A stretch of DNA of 64,000 nucleotides from Apostichopus japonicus (lineage: Eukaryota > Echinodermata > Holothuroidea > Aspidochirotida > Stichopodidae). The position numbers and the translations under genes are program-made. Shown here in pieces: positions 35,901-47,934 of this stretch (the stretch's first letter is position 1; each line of letters begins with the position of its first letter). The stretch spans positions 5,230,501-5,294,500 of the forward strand of contig NC_092569.1 of assembly GCF_037975245.1 (NCBI RefSeq), written 5' to 3'. A model generated the notes under the pieces. It had not been told where the DNA came from, did no database searches, and worked only from the letters and a program-made list of their open reading frames with translations.

Positions 35901-37576
35901 AAGGTCCCTATGTCGTGTCAAAGGTCGTGAATGAGGTCGATTACACTATCGATATGGGACATGTGCAAAAGACCTACCACATAAACATGTTGAAAAAGTA
36001 CTTTAGGTCAACCTCCCAGGTAGTCGGAAATTCACCAATTTATGTGTCAGAATTGTTGGAGTTGACTGAAGCGCCAGTAATTAACGAGGATGTGGTAACT
36101 CTAGATCACGAGTGTAATCTTGCTTCCAAGAATGACATGATAGGTCTCCCAATTGTAACTCCGAAAGAGAAAGTAACTGATGTCCATGTTAATACGAATC
36201 TTTCAGAAGGCCAAATTCACAAAATTGAACAGTTGATTTTCAGTTATCCTGATGTATTCACGGACTTACCAGGAAAAACAAACCTTGGTGAGCATGACAT
36301 CAAACTCATCGACGAGGAACCTGTAAGAAAAAAGGCGTATCCTGCACCCCATGGCTTAAGGCATGAAATTCAAACAGAACTTGGCCAAATGTTAGAAATT
36401 GGTGTAATAGAGCACAGTGACAGTCCATATGCGAGTCCGTTGGTCATTGTTAAGAAGTCTGACGGCACAAACAGGTACTGTGTCGATTATAGGGCATTGA
36501 ATGCGAAAACTATATTTGATGCTGAACCAATCCCTGATATTTCAGAAATCTTCACAAAACTTGCAAAAGATTGTTTCTTTACCAAATTGGATTTATCAAA
36601 AGGGTATTGGCAGATACCAGTCAAAGATGAAGTAAAGCCGTTGACTGCTTTCATCACACACCATGGTTTATACCAATTTAACACGATGCCGTTTGGGTTA
36701 ATCAACTCGGCAGCTACGTTCAGTCGTGTCATGAGAAAACTACTGAAAGGAATCCCAAATGTTGACAATTACATAGATGATATTTTGGTTCACACTGCCA
36801 CTTTCGAAGATCATTTAACTGCACTTGAAGAGATCTTGAAGCGCCTGAGGGAGCATAATTTGACAGCAAAACCATCAAAATGCTGTGTTGGATATGGCGA
36901 GGTCGAGTTTTTGGGGCATATAGTCTGTAAAGGAAAGATTTCCCCAAGACCAGAAAAACTAGAAGCAATTAAGGATGCACCCCGACCTCAAACTAAATCC
37001 CAATTAAGGTCCTTTCTCGGTCTTGCCGGATATTATCGGTCGTTCATTCCAAACTATGCGGAAGTAGCAATACCCCTAACAGATAAATTGAAAAAGGGTG
37101 AACCCAACAAGATACGATGGGAGGAGGCACAAGAGCGATCATTCCGGTCTCTAAAACATAAACTATGCGACTCTCCGATACTTCATCTACCCGACTTGGA
37201 GAAACAATTCATATTAAGAACTGATGCCAGTGATGTTGGTATGGCCGCTGTATTGCTCCAAGAAAGTGAGGAGGTAAAGTTTCCAGTTGCATACGCAAGC
37301 AAAAAGTTCACCAATGCTCAGAAGAATTACTCTGTAATTGAGAGGGAATGTTATGCGATTGTGTGGGCAGTTGAGAAATTCGAACCATATCTTTATGGCA
37401 CAAACTTTGTTATCGAGACCGATCATAAACCCCTCAAATGCATTCAAAAATCTAAGGTCGCAAATGGGCGCATAATGCGTTGGGCATTGATATTACAGCA
37501 CTATCGATACCATATCAGGGTCATTAAAGGTCGAGACAATATCGGCGCAGATTTTCTTAGTAGGGCTATCGCGTAA
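32987..37576 (+). CDS. Gag-PR-INT-RT-RNase H polyprotein
   Basis: A single 1,529-codon frame; the more likely start is the ATG at 33155 (residue 57, context GTCATGG), giving 1,473 residues. Seen in order: a Gag domain (about 145-305); a CCHC zinc knuckle (C346, C349, H354, C359); aspartic protease motif DTG (469-471); an integrase HHCC finger (H666, H673, C703, C706); an integrase core D736, D796, E832 with 35 residues between the last two; a GPY/F-type module from W971; reverse transcriptase with D1202 and YIDD at 1262-1265; RNase H D1413, E1452, D1479, D1522. The polyprotein should make virus-like particles, copy the RNA and integrate the DNA. Integrase before RT is the Gmr1-like signature. 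There is no chromodomain, no envelope and no gag-pol frameshift. Confidence 0.96.
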   Translation: MFMFPLLFRRLVWTKRLGVSRSWDIGNSSGSISSSLYIVSLIVITCVFGVCPSLGVMAKIGDLEIQKLVEIGSSFGLEGSDLQTFVMNESDKCKLRRDEERQRRSEDRELLQLQIDLESLKKENATSGNSGDAHRTVTQKAKPPKLPCFSESDDLDAYLDRFERYAGAQKWERQDWAINLSSLLTGKALFTYGTLPSSEANDYDRLKLALLRRYNLTPDGYKIKFRSSKPDKNETATQFVSKLCKYFDRWIDTSKVKHEYDTLREHLVLDQLYQAIPTELAIFIKERKPKNLSDASKLADGYLDVHKGWGRMRNPFSNVVDYRPKTEAVKQPPRNQSSVPRKTAVCYYCRKPGHFWKRCRLAPKSFVPTMAMLVDIVRTSCELDEVDQPDIDGVEGDGRDQPSSEAETPTMISFARVDRPTDDVLVNDRLELKCGYTIPIVSAVSKLVETNMPVAVGFIGDVKVQVLRDTGCNGVVVKRALVSPDMLTGEFVPCVLADQTIRYVPVASVPIDSSYYVGTVSAACVDNPTCDVLIGNIPGACLPWQPDPKWEPQNSKCDPPEIVGAVQTRSQAKEKPFKPLKVKEPMPDIVDADELKKQQQSDPSLSKVREKIGQIVKHKSGSSATFVMRNGILCREFSNPGKPGDATIRQVVVPTKLRQSVMSIAHESLLGGHLGTQKTVDRILSNFFWPALQADVRRFCRSCDLCQRTTPKGKVSRVPLGSSPIIDVPFQRVAADIVGPIFPSSERGHRYILVLVDYATRYPEAAPMKSIESEKVAEELLNIFSRVGFPHEILTDQGPQFISNVMKEVGRLLSIDQLTTTPYNPRCNGLVERFNATLKSMLRKMCDERPKDWDRYIDPLLFAYRETPQGSTKFSPFELLYGRTVRGPMQILKELWTNETEETETRNTYQYVMDLKQRLSETCRLARKELQKSQAKYKSYYDRKTKLRKLVVGDEVLLLLPTDQNKLLMQWKGPYVVSKVVNEVDYTIDMGHVQKTYHINMLKKYFRSTSQVVGNSPIYVSELLELTEAPVINEDVVTLDHECNLASKNDMIGLPIVTPKEKVTDVHVNTNLSEGQIHKIEQLIFSYPDVFTDLPGKTNLGEHDIKLIDEEPVRKKAYPAPHGLRHEIQTELGQMLEIGVIEHSDSPYASPLVIVKKSDGTNRYCVDYRALNAKTIFDAEPIPDISEIFTKLAKDCFFTKLDLSKGYWQIPVKDEVKPLTAFITHHGLYQFNTMPFGLINSAATFSRVMRKLLKGIPNVDNYIDDILVHTATFEDHLTALEEILKRLREHNLTAKPSKCCVGYGEVEFLGHIVCKGKISPRPEKLEAIKDAPRPQTKSQLRSFLGLAGYYRSFIPNYAEVAIPLTDKLKKGEPNKIRWEEAQERSFRSLKHKLCDSPILHLPDLEKQFILRTDASDVGMAAVLLQESEEVKFPVAYASKKFTNAQKNYSVIERECYAIVWAVEKFEPYLYGTNFVIETDHKPLKCIQKSKVANGRIMRWALILQHYRYHIRVIKGRDNIGADFLSRAIA

Positions 37577-37613
37577 ATTTCCCAAGGAAAAGTTATAGGT
37601 ATAACATTTTCTT

Positions 37614-37623
37614 AAGGGGGGAG
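37614..37623 (+). other. Polypurine tract
   Basis: AAGGGGGGAG lies three bases before the 3' LTR, the expected position of the plus-strand primer left by RNase H. It begins about 38 bp after the polyprotein stop codon, leaving no room for an envelope gene. Confidence 0.8.
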
Positions 37624-37626
37624 TTT

Positions 37627-39398
37627 TGTCAAGTTTTTGAGGGAAATTTGAATCCTCCGTAGGCTAGGGAGTTGTTGTGTTTTGCGGTCCAACAAGTCCG
37701 CCGTAGTTTGCTTTTGTTTGTAGATATGTAGGGCAAGAATGAGCGCTACGCATAGGTGCGTTACGAAATTTTAGGCGTGTTACGTAATTGTCTTGTAGTC
37801 TGAATTTCAGGCTGGTAGTAATTAGCTTCCTGCTTTGCTTTGTATAGCGCGAAGACGTTGGTAACAAAAGGGGTAGGATAGTGAAAGAACCAAGGTATGT
37901 GCGGGTATAGTGTCATTGTCGTATGGAGCCACACCAGAGAAAAGTTGGGTACAGTCCATCGTAGACCTTTGCCATGTAACGTGTCTTTTCCCCAACGGTC
38001 TGACTGCGTTAGTTTTCGCAACAGCTAGAAAGCTGCCTCGTTGCCAAAATCACTTTCAAGGGTTATATATAATATCTGAGCAAGGGCGTCAGAGTATAGC
38101 GAAGGTAGATTAGAGCTTTATTAGGAGGAGTTTCTGCCTGATGTCGAGACGCCAGACGCTTGTCGAGACCAGTTTCCTGTTGTGTGTTTAGAGCCATTTT
38201 TCCATCTAAATGGTGAGTTACACGTTTTCTTTTCCCTTAGAGAGAGAAATACTGTATTACAATATTAGGAATGTGTAGTAGCAATAAAGATTATTGTGTG
38301 TACTGACTGTCACTAGCTTGATAGGGTTGTTTTTGGTCATCCCTGACATGGGGTGAATTGGTATGTTAATTAGGGTCGTGATTCGGGTCGACAGACTGAT
38401 TCACTGTGGTTTTAATATTCGGTGGCCGAAGAAGGGTAATAAATGTCATCTGTATTTCATCCTGTAGGAGTATTGTATTTAGGGAGCATTATAGAGAGAT
38501 TAGTGATAGAGTAGTAATGTACGTTGGAAGTACTGCTCTTTAAATCCCTTATATAATTATCGTTTTCGAGTTGCAACGTCAAAGTCAACATAAGACGATT
38601 GAACGTTCAGGCTCGAAACAGTATTTTGACAGTTTTGACAAGTATCACATCGTGTTTTAGTGTTTGATGTTGTTTTCAGGCTTTTAACTTTGGGCTGGGA
38701 CACGAGTGACGTCGCTCGCTCGATTATTGGTCTCCATTTCACGCCCCGGTCACGAGGACGGGTGAACATCGAGACGTTGCCGGTTCTCATGGAGGTTTGA
38801 AACTGTGTTGGCGAACCGTGAATTATTAGCACGTGACTTTGTCATAATTGGCAGATGTTTTAATCGTTCAACGAACTGACAGATACCCGAACATTACTTC
38901 TGAACTTCTAGACGCTCCTGGACAGTCCAATAGCTCGATGCATTTTTAACAAATGATTAGGCGAAAGATATATTTACGTTGTTATGCATGTGATATTTTG
39001 GGAATTTAAGCTGACTTGCCATTGAACGTTGATCCATAACCTAGCGTCTTTTAACGACAAAAAGGGAAGCCTAAATTAAGAAATAAGAATTAAAAGAAAG
39101 AGAATAACAAAATAAGAGATTAATATTATAAGAGTGCAAGAATTGATTGAGACATAAGTTAAATGATAAGGGCGCGGCGTATATTTTAGTAAGATAATTT
39201 AAGGTATTTTTGTGTCGGAATATTGTAATTTGTGATGCATCACACTAATAGGTTAATTGTTTAAAGTAATTAAACGTAGAGCAAAAGACAATAAAATATC
39301 TTTGTGTGTTTTTGTTTTGGTTGTAGAAGGGCTCTAGTATACGAGAGAGAGAAAAGGTATCACCCTTCCAAGGTGTAAAAGTTGGTTGACCCGTGACA
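37627..39398 (+). repeat. 3' LTR
   Basis: 1,772 bp, the same length as the 5' LTR, at a constant offset of 6,506 bp. The stretches compared by eye show no difference, which implies little time since insertion, because LTRs are identical at integration. It would supply the 3' end of the element's RNA. Confidence 0.95.
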
Positions 39399-39403
39399 GC
39401 TGG
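39399..39403. repeat. Right target-site duplication GCTGG
   Basis: Exact copy of 31116-31120, marking the right insertion junction. Confidence 0.9.
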
Positions 39404-41357
39404 TACAGTATAGAAGTATACGCGATAGAATATAGGACCATATAGAGCATATGCAGATTTGGTACAATATATTCTCATCGCCGTAGGATTCTTGTGAACA
39501 AAACTCCCAAGGATCAGGAGGTCATGAATTAGGTGGGGTACAAATTTATGTAAAACATCCGCTAGGCACTCATATACTGGAATCGCTCAAAACCATCATC
39601 AGAATAGAAAGACCGACGACATTCATTAGTCCTTGCCCGCAACTATACTATATACTATGTCAACGTAGTATATATAGGCGTGTATACATGCATGGGAATG
39701 GGACTCTCAGCATACTGCAAGAATACTATAGGGCAAGCCTGACCTGGGCAGAGGCCAGACTTGTTCCCTGAAGCTAATTTTAAAATCAAATGCACGTGGT
39801 CTGTGATTTATGTTCCCATGACTCTATCAGGTACGGTACAGTATTTTCAGCAATATTATACTTAATCGATGTCTTATACTTGTTTTGTTTTGTTGGAAAC
39901 CATGGTGACGACGATTTTTCTTCATGGGTACCTTTATCGGTTATATCGGTCCTGTGGTGTACTACCGATCGTCTGTCCTTGCAACCACGTAAGTCATGTG
40001 ATTGCGCAATTAATAGGCAACAATTATGTTGTTTCTCTCCTTGATGTGGTCCAACATATTAGCTGATTCATCCACCCTTCTCCCTTTCTCATCTTCCTGT
40101 CCACGTTTGCTATACTCCTGATACACCGTTTCCTGTCAGCCCCACCCCCCCATCCACCACCTATGGGGTCGAACAGCGCGGGTTTGTGTTACATCGCAAT
40201 GGGGGAAGGGCTGTTATTGCCCATGCACTGCTGTCAATGTGTTGTCTCAGTTTGGACTACATATGTAGCGACTATATACGGTATAAACACTGCCCCTGTC
40301 GACAGGACTTGGTCTACAGTAAGTAGGATCATCACTTTAGTGAAGATCCACATATAATGCCCGAGCTGTTGAACGGCTTGTTTACGGTCTAACTTGCTCC
40401 CTTTTCTTCAAGGTCTTTGGGATATCTATATAACGAAAGGACGCTAAGCAAACCTACGATTCTACTGTAAGTGCTCTTCGTCATTCTGCGAGGGATTCTG
40501 CTAAAATAGTTTTCAGATGACAAATAAATGGTCTAATCCCGTGTACTAACATGGTAACAGTGCCTCTCTCTTGTATACGATACATTCACGTGTGGCTTTA
40601 AACTGTTGTTGACATTCCTACCAATGTATTTGTTTTTCGGAACTGTACTCCAGAAGGGATTAGAGAGCGACCACGTGATTGTGTTGATGGGTGAGAAGGG
40701 TACTTGTTTGTCTCTTAACAGTTTGTTGAAATCATTAACATTGTAGCAGCATTGACCTTAATCCTGCTATAGGTTACGAACCATCTCTGTTTACTTCTTA
40801 CTGAGGCACCACAGTTACAGACCACCCTGTTCGTGAACTTGATAAAGTCGTTTATTATGCAAGGAATGTATTTCCTTCTATATATATTCGTCTGCTGGAG
40901 GGCCTCACTCTTCCCAAAGAAAAAAAAATTAATAATAAATAATTACAGCAGACCCAACTGGCGAAAGGCAGAGATCATTGGTCAATTCTCTTTTCGTAAT
41001 TAGAAGTAACTTACCATTCCGATTTACTATTGTAGAAAGATACATAAACATACGTGTGGTCCTCTATCATCAATAGTTTAGTCATGAATAAACATGTTCG
41101 TGTCATTTATATGTAAATTTATGGTAATATTCATGGAAGATGATGTCATACAAGACAGCTCTCCGTAATAGATACTGCGGTTTGGTATAGGCCTAAGATA
41201 TGGTATGGTTAAAAGTACATGAAAATTATGGAACTTTTAAAAAGAAAAGCTCACAACTACTATACGTTCAGGATGGTATATTGTCCCACAATAAATGCCA
41301 TTCATTATCACCTACACACACGCATGGACATAAAAATGAATTCTGATGCATTTTGAT
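39404..41357. other. Intergenic DNA, no gene recognised
   Basis: Host DNA right of the insertion. It contains a C-rich patch near 40140-40152 and an A-run near 40918-40928. Overlapping ORFs at 39790-40357 lack domains. Confidence 0.4.
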
Positions 41358-41994
41358 GTGGCCCATGTACGGTCCGCCTATTGAAAACCCCCTGTTACAT
41401 ACAGAGAGCAAAGGGTTACTTCCCTTCATAGCTTGGTTTTGACTTTTCCGCGTGGATGTATATGATGTCATCATGAGGTCATGTTAAGAGGATTGATATT
41501 TGATTCAGCATATGAAAACCCCAAGCCCATTACAGATACATAAACATATAATAATCATTTGTGGCCCATGTGGCCCATGCACGGTCCGCCTATTGAAGAC
41601 CCCTGTTACAGACCGAGCAAAGGGTTACTTCCCTTCATAGCTTGGTTTCGACTTTTCCGCGTAGATGCACTACATATGATCTTTGTGTAGAACAACTCCA
41701 CCAGCCAACTAAGGAAAATCTTGTTCCATTTGGGAGATATTCTTGTTTATAAGTCGTGTCTGTGAGTTGTCATTGTGTTAATCTGTGATCTGTCATAATG
41801 TTACTAGGATCTGAAACCTGTTATACTTTCTCGTTCTTCTGATTTTCATACTTTCAAGGTAGTATGTTAACAGTGTTAACACTGAAAACTGATGTCATCA
41901 TGAGGTCATGTTAAGAGGGGGGTTGATATATTTTAGATTCAGCATATGAAAACCCCAAGTCCATTACAGATATATAAACATATTATAATCATTT
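41358..41994 (+). repeat. Tandem duplication of about 200 bp with an interruption
   Basis: The unit at 41358-41560 runs from GTGGCCCATGTACGGTCCGC to a terminal ATAATCATTT. It recurs immediately as 41570-41668 and 41891-41994. The second copy is split by about 222 bp (41669-41890) absent from the first, so either the second copy received an insertion or the first lost this piece. The copies differ at several positions, so the duplication is not recent. Confidence 0.75.
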
Positions 41995-43126
41995 TAATAA
42001 ATAAAGAAAAACATAAAGAATTAAAGCACATGTGGCTCGATGATGTCATATTTAGACTTGATCAAGTCTTCAGCCTTCAGTGGAAGTTGTTCACGACAGT
42101 TATTTCTACCACAAAGATCATCAATGAGGGCTTGTGTCTCTTTTAACTTCAGTATAGCAGAGTCATGACCGGTGTCTACCCCGTGAACTCATTATCACAT
42201 GCCTTAGTTCTAAGTTTACTTTACCCCATCGTATACATGCCACCTGAGTGTTTATTTGAAACTGAAAAAAAGAATTGTGGCGAGTTATGAGCCAATGAAA
42301 ATTTCTATCATTTTCTAGCAATATCAACCAGACTCCAATTATAGGTCGACTTCTGCTATGTCCTCTGCACACCTGTAATCGCCTTTTCGTTGCCAGATAT
42401 TCTCCACAAAGTAAACATAGTTTAATAAACACTATAGGTGAGTTTCTGCGTAAATCTTCAATCTCTGTATATACTATACAGTCCATGTTTGATAGGACAC
42501 TAAACATAGTCTAAGCGGTGCTTTGGATGTTTGTGTACGTCTAAACTGGCAGAAAAAAGTAAATATTGCTCATATATATGTGTACAAGATTATGTACACT
42601 ACGCTATGTGTCTATGATGAATACCGTATCACGTGATTTACTTTCAAGGTCAACCGGGATGGCAAATTGTGGAAATCAGTGTCAATGCCCGGGAAGCAGA
42701 CTAATTGACCGACTATAATAGCAGCAAGTAGATTATTTCGGAGAATTGATACCGTAACTTTCTGACACATTGCACACTCACTCACTGTATGATGACTAAT
42801 GCCTGTATAAGGCTACACAGCTGATCATTATGTCTATATCAAACACGCTGTTAATCTGTAATGCTTCTATATATGGTTAACTTTTGAACTGTGTTAGCCG
42901 AGGTTCTATTTCTTGATGTTTGAGTATAAATTTGTATCCAGCAGGTTCCAGAAAAGGGGTGGGTGGGTGTATACTACCTTTTCCAGCCCGCACGAGAATG
43001 AAAAGGCGTTATGACTATTACTTATTAGCATATGTCCTTTCGTGTACAACTAATTATGGACCTAATTCATAACCTAAATTTTCCCTCAGAATGCACACAT
43101 AGTCATGTCTAAGATGTTATTAATTT
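41995..43126. other. Intergenic DNA, no gene recognised
   Basis: No supported gene. The 114-codon minus ORF at 42163-42507 has no domain I recognise. Confidence 0.4.
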
Positions 43127-43226
43127 GTGGGCGACGACCCCCCCCCCTTCTCCTACAAGGGATCGGGCTTCAACGACCCCAGGATTATACCCCTCGTATT
43201 TTTAAAGTCATGGATTCGCCCCTGTG
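43127..43226 (-). repeat. Inverted relative of the 30.5-kb repeat end
   Basis: On the minus strand the segment starts CAGGGGCGAATCCATGAC and continues with TAATCCTGGGGTCGTTGAAG. This parallels the order of motifs at 30537-30640. It ends in a C/G homopolymer. It is interpreted as a second truncated copy of the same dispersed repeat. Confidence 0.4.
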
Positions 43227-44971
43227 AAGCATCGCAAAATGCTTGTTATGGGAAAATTGCAAATTGCTCACCCAGAGCAAAAATGTATACCAGCTTTTGT
43301 ACAAACAATAAGAAATACATAATTAATAATTATGATAAATAACCAAAGTTATTACAACAAAAGTTTAACGTACACTTATTCTCCGAGACATGTAGTAACG
43401 CAATGCTTTTCTAATTGTAGTGCAGCAGTGGTGCTCAAAACTGTTCCACAAATGTGTCAGATGGGCACGTCGATACCCCTGTCTTTCTTTTTGGCACCTA
43501 TTTAGTAACTTTCATACAACCGATCCACTCATGACCTTCCTTTGTCGTATTTTTAACTTTTCTTCTTCCTCTTTTCTTTGTTTTCTCCCCCCCCCCCAAC
43601 CCGCTCCCCCACCCCGGCTCCCCCCTAAACAATAATGTTGGTGGTTTGGTTGTATCAGGGACTCTCATACAACCGTTTTCTTATCGCACAGCATTCTGAA
43701 AGTAAGTTACGGACGAGGGATGGGATTGGTGTAAGGGGGTTGCAGAAGGGGTTGGAGCGCCGTATATAGGAGGATAAGATTGCTGAAAAAGAAACAAGTT
43801 TAACAAGCGGATAAGCTATCATATTACTTCAGCAAAAGTCCAGTTATTCCGTTGAAAAATTATTAATATTATTAATATGACTAATAGTGAGTTCACCTGT
43901 TTTATATTTAGGTTCGTATAGCACGAACACCTATATATAGTTGCGGGTCTAACAGCAGCAGGCATGCCGCTACTAGTTTGAAACGTACCGTAGTCTACCA
44001 TTGTATGCAAATTAATTGTTTTTCTTGAAAACAACCTTCCATGTTTGAAAAGAAAATAAGATGATAAGTTTTGTAACTTTGACTAAATATTTCGAAAGGA
44101 TTACAATACACTTTTTTTAAGCTAAACCTTTATTTGCATACTTGTAATTAACTTGATCGGATTTTGTTTTACAATACAACAATCTAGCTTTATGTAGTCA
44201 TTTTTTTTAAGGGGGCGGGGGTGGAGGGGGAGGGGCCGGAGCAAAAAAAAAGGTAGCTGCCATAAGTTATGTGAAGGGGTGTAAGGGGGAGGGTGTTGTG
44301 TGTTTTGTCTTGATTTTGCTCATGTATTTCAGACCTCAGTGATCAAAGCTGCAAACGGAACAGACTGCTTTCAAGCGGACTACATACAGACATAGTATAG
44401 CGCATGTTGCCGCTTACATTGCAAATCATGTTGTGACGTTTTTACGTGGGTTGACGTCTTCTTACCAGTAAGATAAGCGCAATTACCAGAGTGCTGCACA
44501 AAACTCTTCCAATTCCTTACTAAACTGTCACGTCACGTGTCTATAAACTGACTTCTTCGAATTGCTATAGTACTCCATGATTTAACACCAATGCTTGCCT
44601 GCTGTGATGCGAGCCTATGGTAATGTGTCATAAGAAGTTCCATGGAAAATGTCTGTCATAACCCAGTGAGTTAACGCCCCCCCCCCCCCCAGCTGAGCCC
44701 ATTTACAACCACTGCCTTTAGCGTGTTGCGGGCGAAATGCAAATATGGGCAGACAATAAGAGGCTACATGCTCAGGCATTTTTGAGGAACACTGTGTGGT
44801 ACGTAGGCCTGGTATGTATGTACACATTACATTATGTCTTCTTAATGTAGTTTTCTCTTCCCACTTCGTTTGTGCGATTGGTAACTTCATTTAATTAAAG
44901 ATATTCCAGGTTATTGCCGGCAGCCGACATCTTCCTTTGAATATATAGAGTACACGATTCGTTTCCTAGAA
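43227..44971. other. Intergenic DNA, no gene recognised
   Basis: No gene supported. C-rich runs lie at about 43587-43626 and 44678-44691, and a G-rich patch at about 44210-44300. Overlapping ORFs show no domains. Confidence 0.4.
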
Positions 44972-47173
<2,202 letters not shown>

Positions 47174-47177
47174 CCGG

Positions 47178-47375
47178 TGTGACAGTACAGAGTGTCCCCC
47201 TGTACAAAGTGTCTCCGCGGACACTTTGTACCAGCATATTTAGTCCGGTCGGACATTATCTGCTGAAAATTGTGTCCCACCCTCACAGCAAATATAGTCC
47301 CACCGGACGAAATGTCCTGGTACAGAATGTCCGCAAATACTTCATAGCATATTTTGTCCCGCATAAAATTTAAGC
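47178..47375. repeat. Left terminal inverted repeat of the Ginger-like element
   Basis: About 200 bp beginning TGTGACAGTACAGAGTGTCC. It is built of repeated modules such as GTACAGAATGTCC and AGCATATTT(A/T)GTCC, with an internal short palindrome around CCGCGG at 47216. It pairs imperfectly with the right end. The inner limit is approximate. Confidence 0.6.
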
Positions 47376-47445
47376 ATTTCGATATTCAAAAGGCAATTGA
47401 GTTCATTATATCAATAATTAGAGCAGATGCATACGTCAGAGTTAA

Positions 47446-47934
47446 ATGTTACAGGAAATAAATGAGACGTTGTGCGTTGCTGCAAAACAAAAAATAGAAC
47501 GGGAAAAAAAAGAAACAAGTCTTCCATCTGCAGAAGATGTTAATCATGTTTTTGTTGTGATTGCTGCTATGTTATCCTCCGTATATGTTGCATTTTGTAT
47601 TCGGCAACTACATTGCGTTCATAGTCATCTTTACAGAGGGAGAGATAGTATAAACCTAACTTCCTCCCCAACGGAGGGCTGGTACGGGATAGGTAATGCA
47701 ACAGCTACAACAAAATATGATAATTGCAGAGGTAAAATATTACGAACTTTAGGAGTCCAAACTTCATTTTTTCCGTATTTCCCTAACACACAGTGGGTAA
47801 GTTTTGGCAAGTATGGTAACTGTACTTCATGGGTCTACGAGAGTTGCCTAGCCAATATGAAATTTCATCCGTGCGTAAAGCTCATTATAGGACGGGAAGT
47901 TACCGAGAGTGTTTTCAAGTTACATCCTAAATGA
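47446..47934 (+). CDS. Unassigned 162-residue ORF, possible type II membrane protein
   Basis: A 162-codon frame inside the Ginger-like element, on the strand opposite to its transposase. The N-terminus is Lys/Glu-rich (KQKIEREKKE), then a hydrophobic stretch at about 33-50 (VFVVIAAMLSSVYVAFCI) could span a membrane. The remainder carries several cysteines and three N-glycosylation sequons (NLT, NAT, NCT), so it would suit an outward-facing domain. It is not a recognised integrase, Ulp1/OTU protease or other transposon-associated domain. It may be a captured host exon or a chance frame. The start context is weak. Confidence 0.35.
   Translation: MLQEINETLCVAAKQKIEREKKETSLPSAEDVNHVFVVIAAMLSSVYVAFCIRQLHCVHSHLYRGRDSINLTSSPTEGWYGIGNATATTKYDNCRGKILRTLGVQTSFFPYFPNTQWVSFGKYGNCTSWVYESCLANMKFHPCVKLIIGREVTESVFKLHPK

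Larger units (their letters stand above)
31121..39398 (+). mobile_element. Complete Gmr1-like Ty3/gypsy LTR retrotransposon
   Basis: An 8,278-bp element bounded by two 1,772-bp LTRs (TGTCA...TGACA) and a perfect 5-bp duplication. It contains a primer site, one ORF for Gag-PR-INT-RT-RNase H and a polypurine tract, in the right order. The enzymes are of Ty3/gypsy type, but integrase precedes reverse transcriptase, as in Ty1/copia. That arrangement defines the Gmr1-like group. No difference between the LTRs was seen in the stretches compared by eye, and the ORF has no stop or frameshift, so the insertion is young and may be autonomous. No envelope-like ORF lies between pol and the polypurine tract. 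Confidence 0.95.

Noticed and set aside
37577-37626. Envelope gene making the element a retrovirus
   Set aside because: Only 50 bp separate the polyprotein stop from the 3' LTR, including the polypurine tract.
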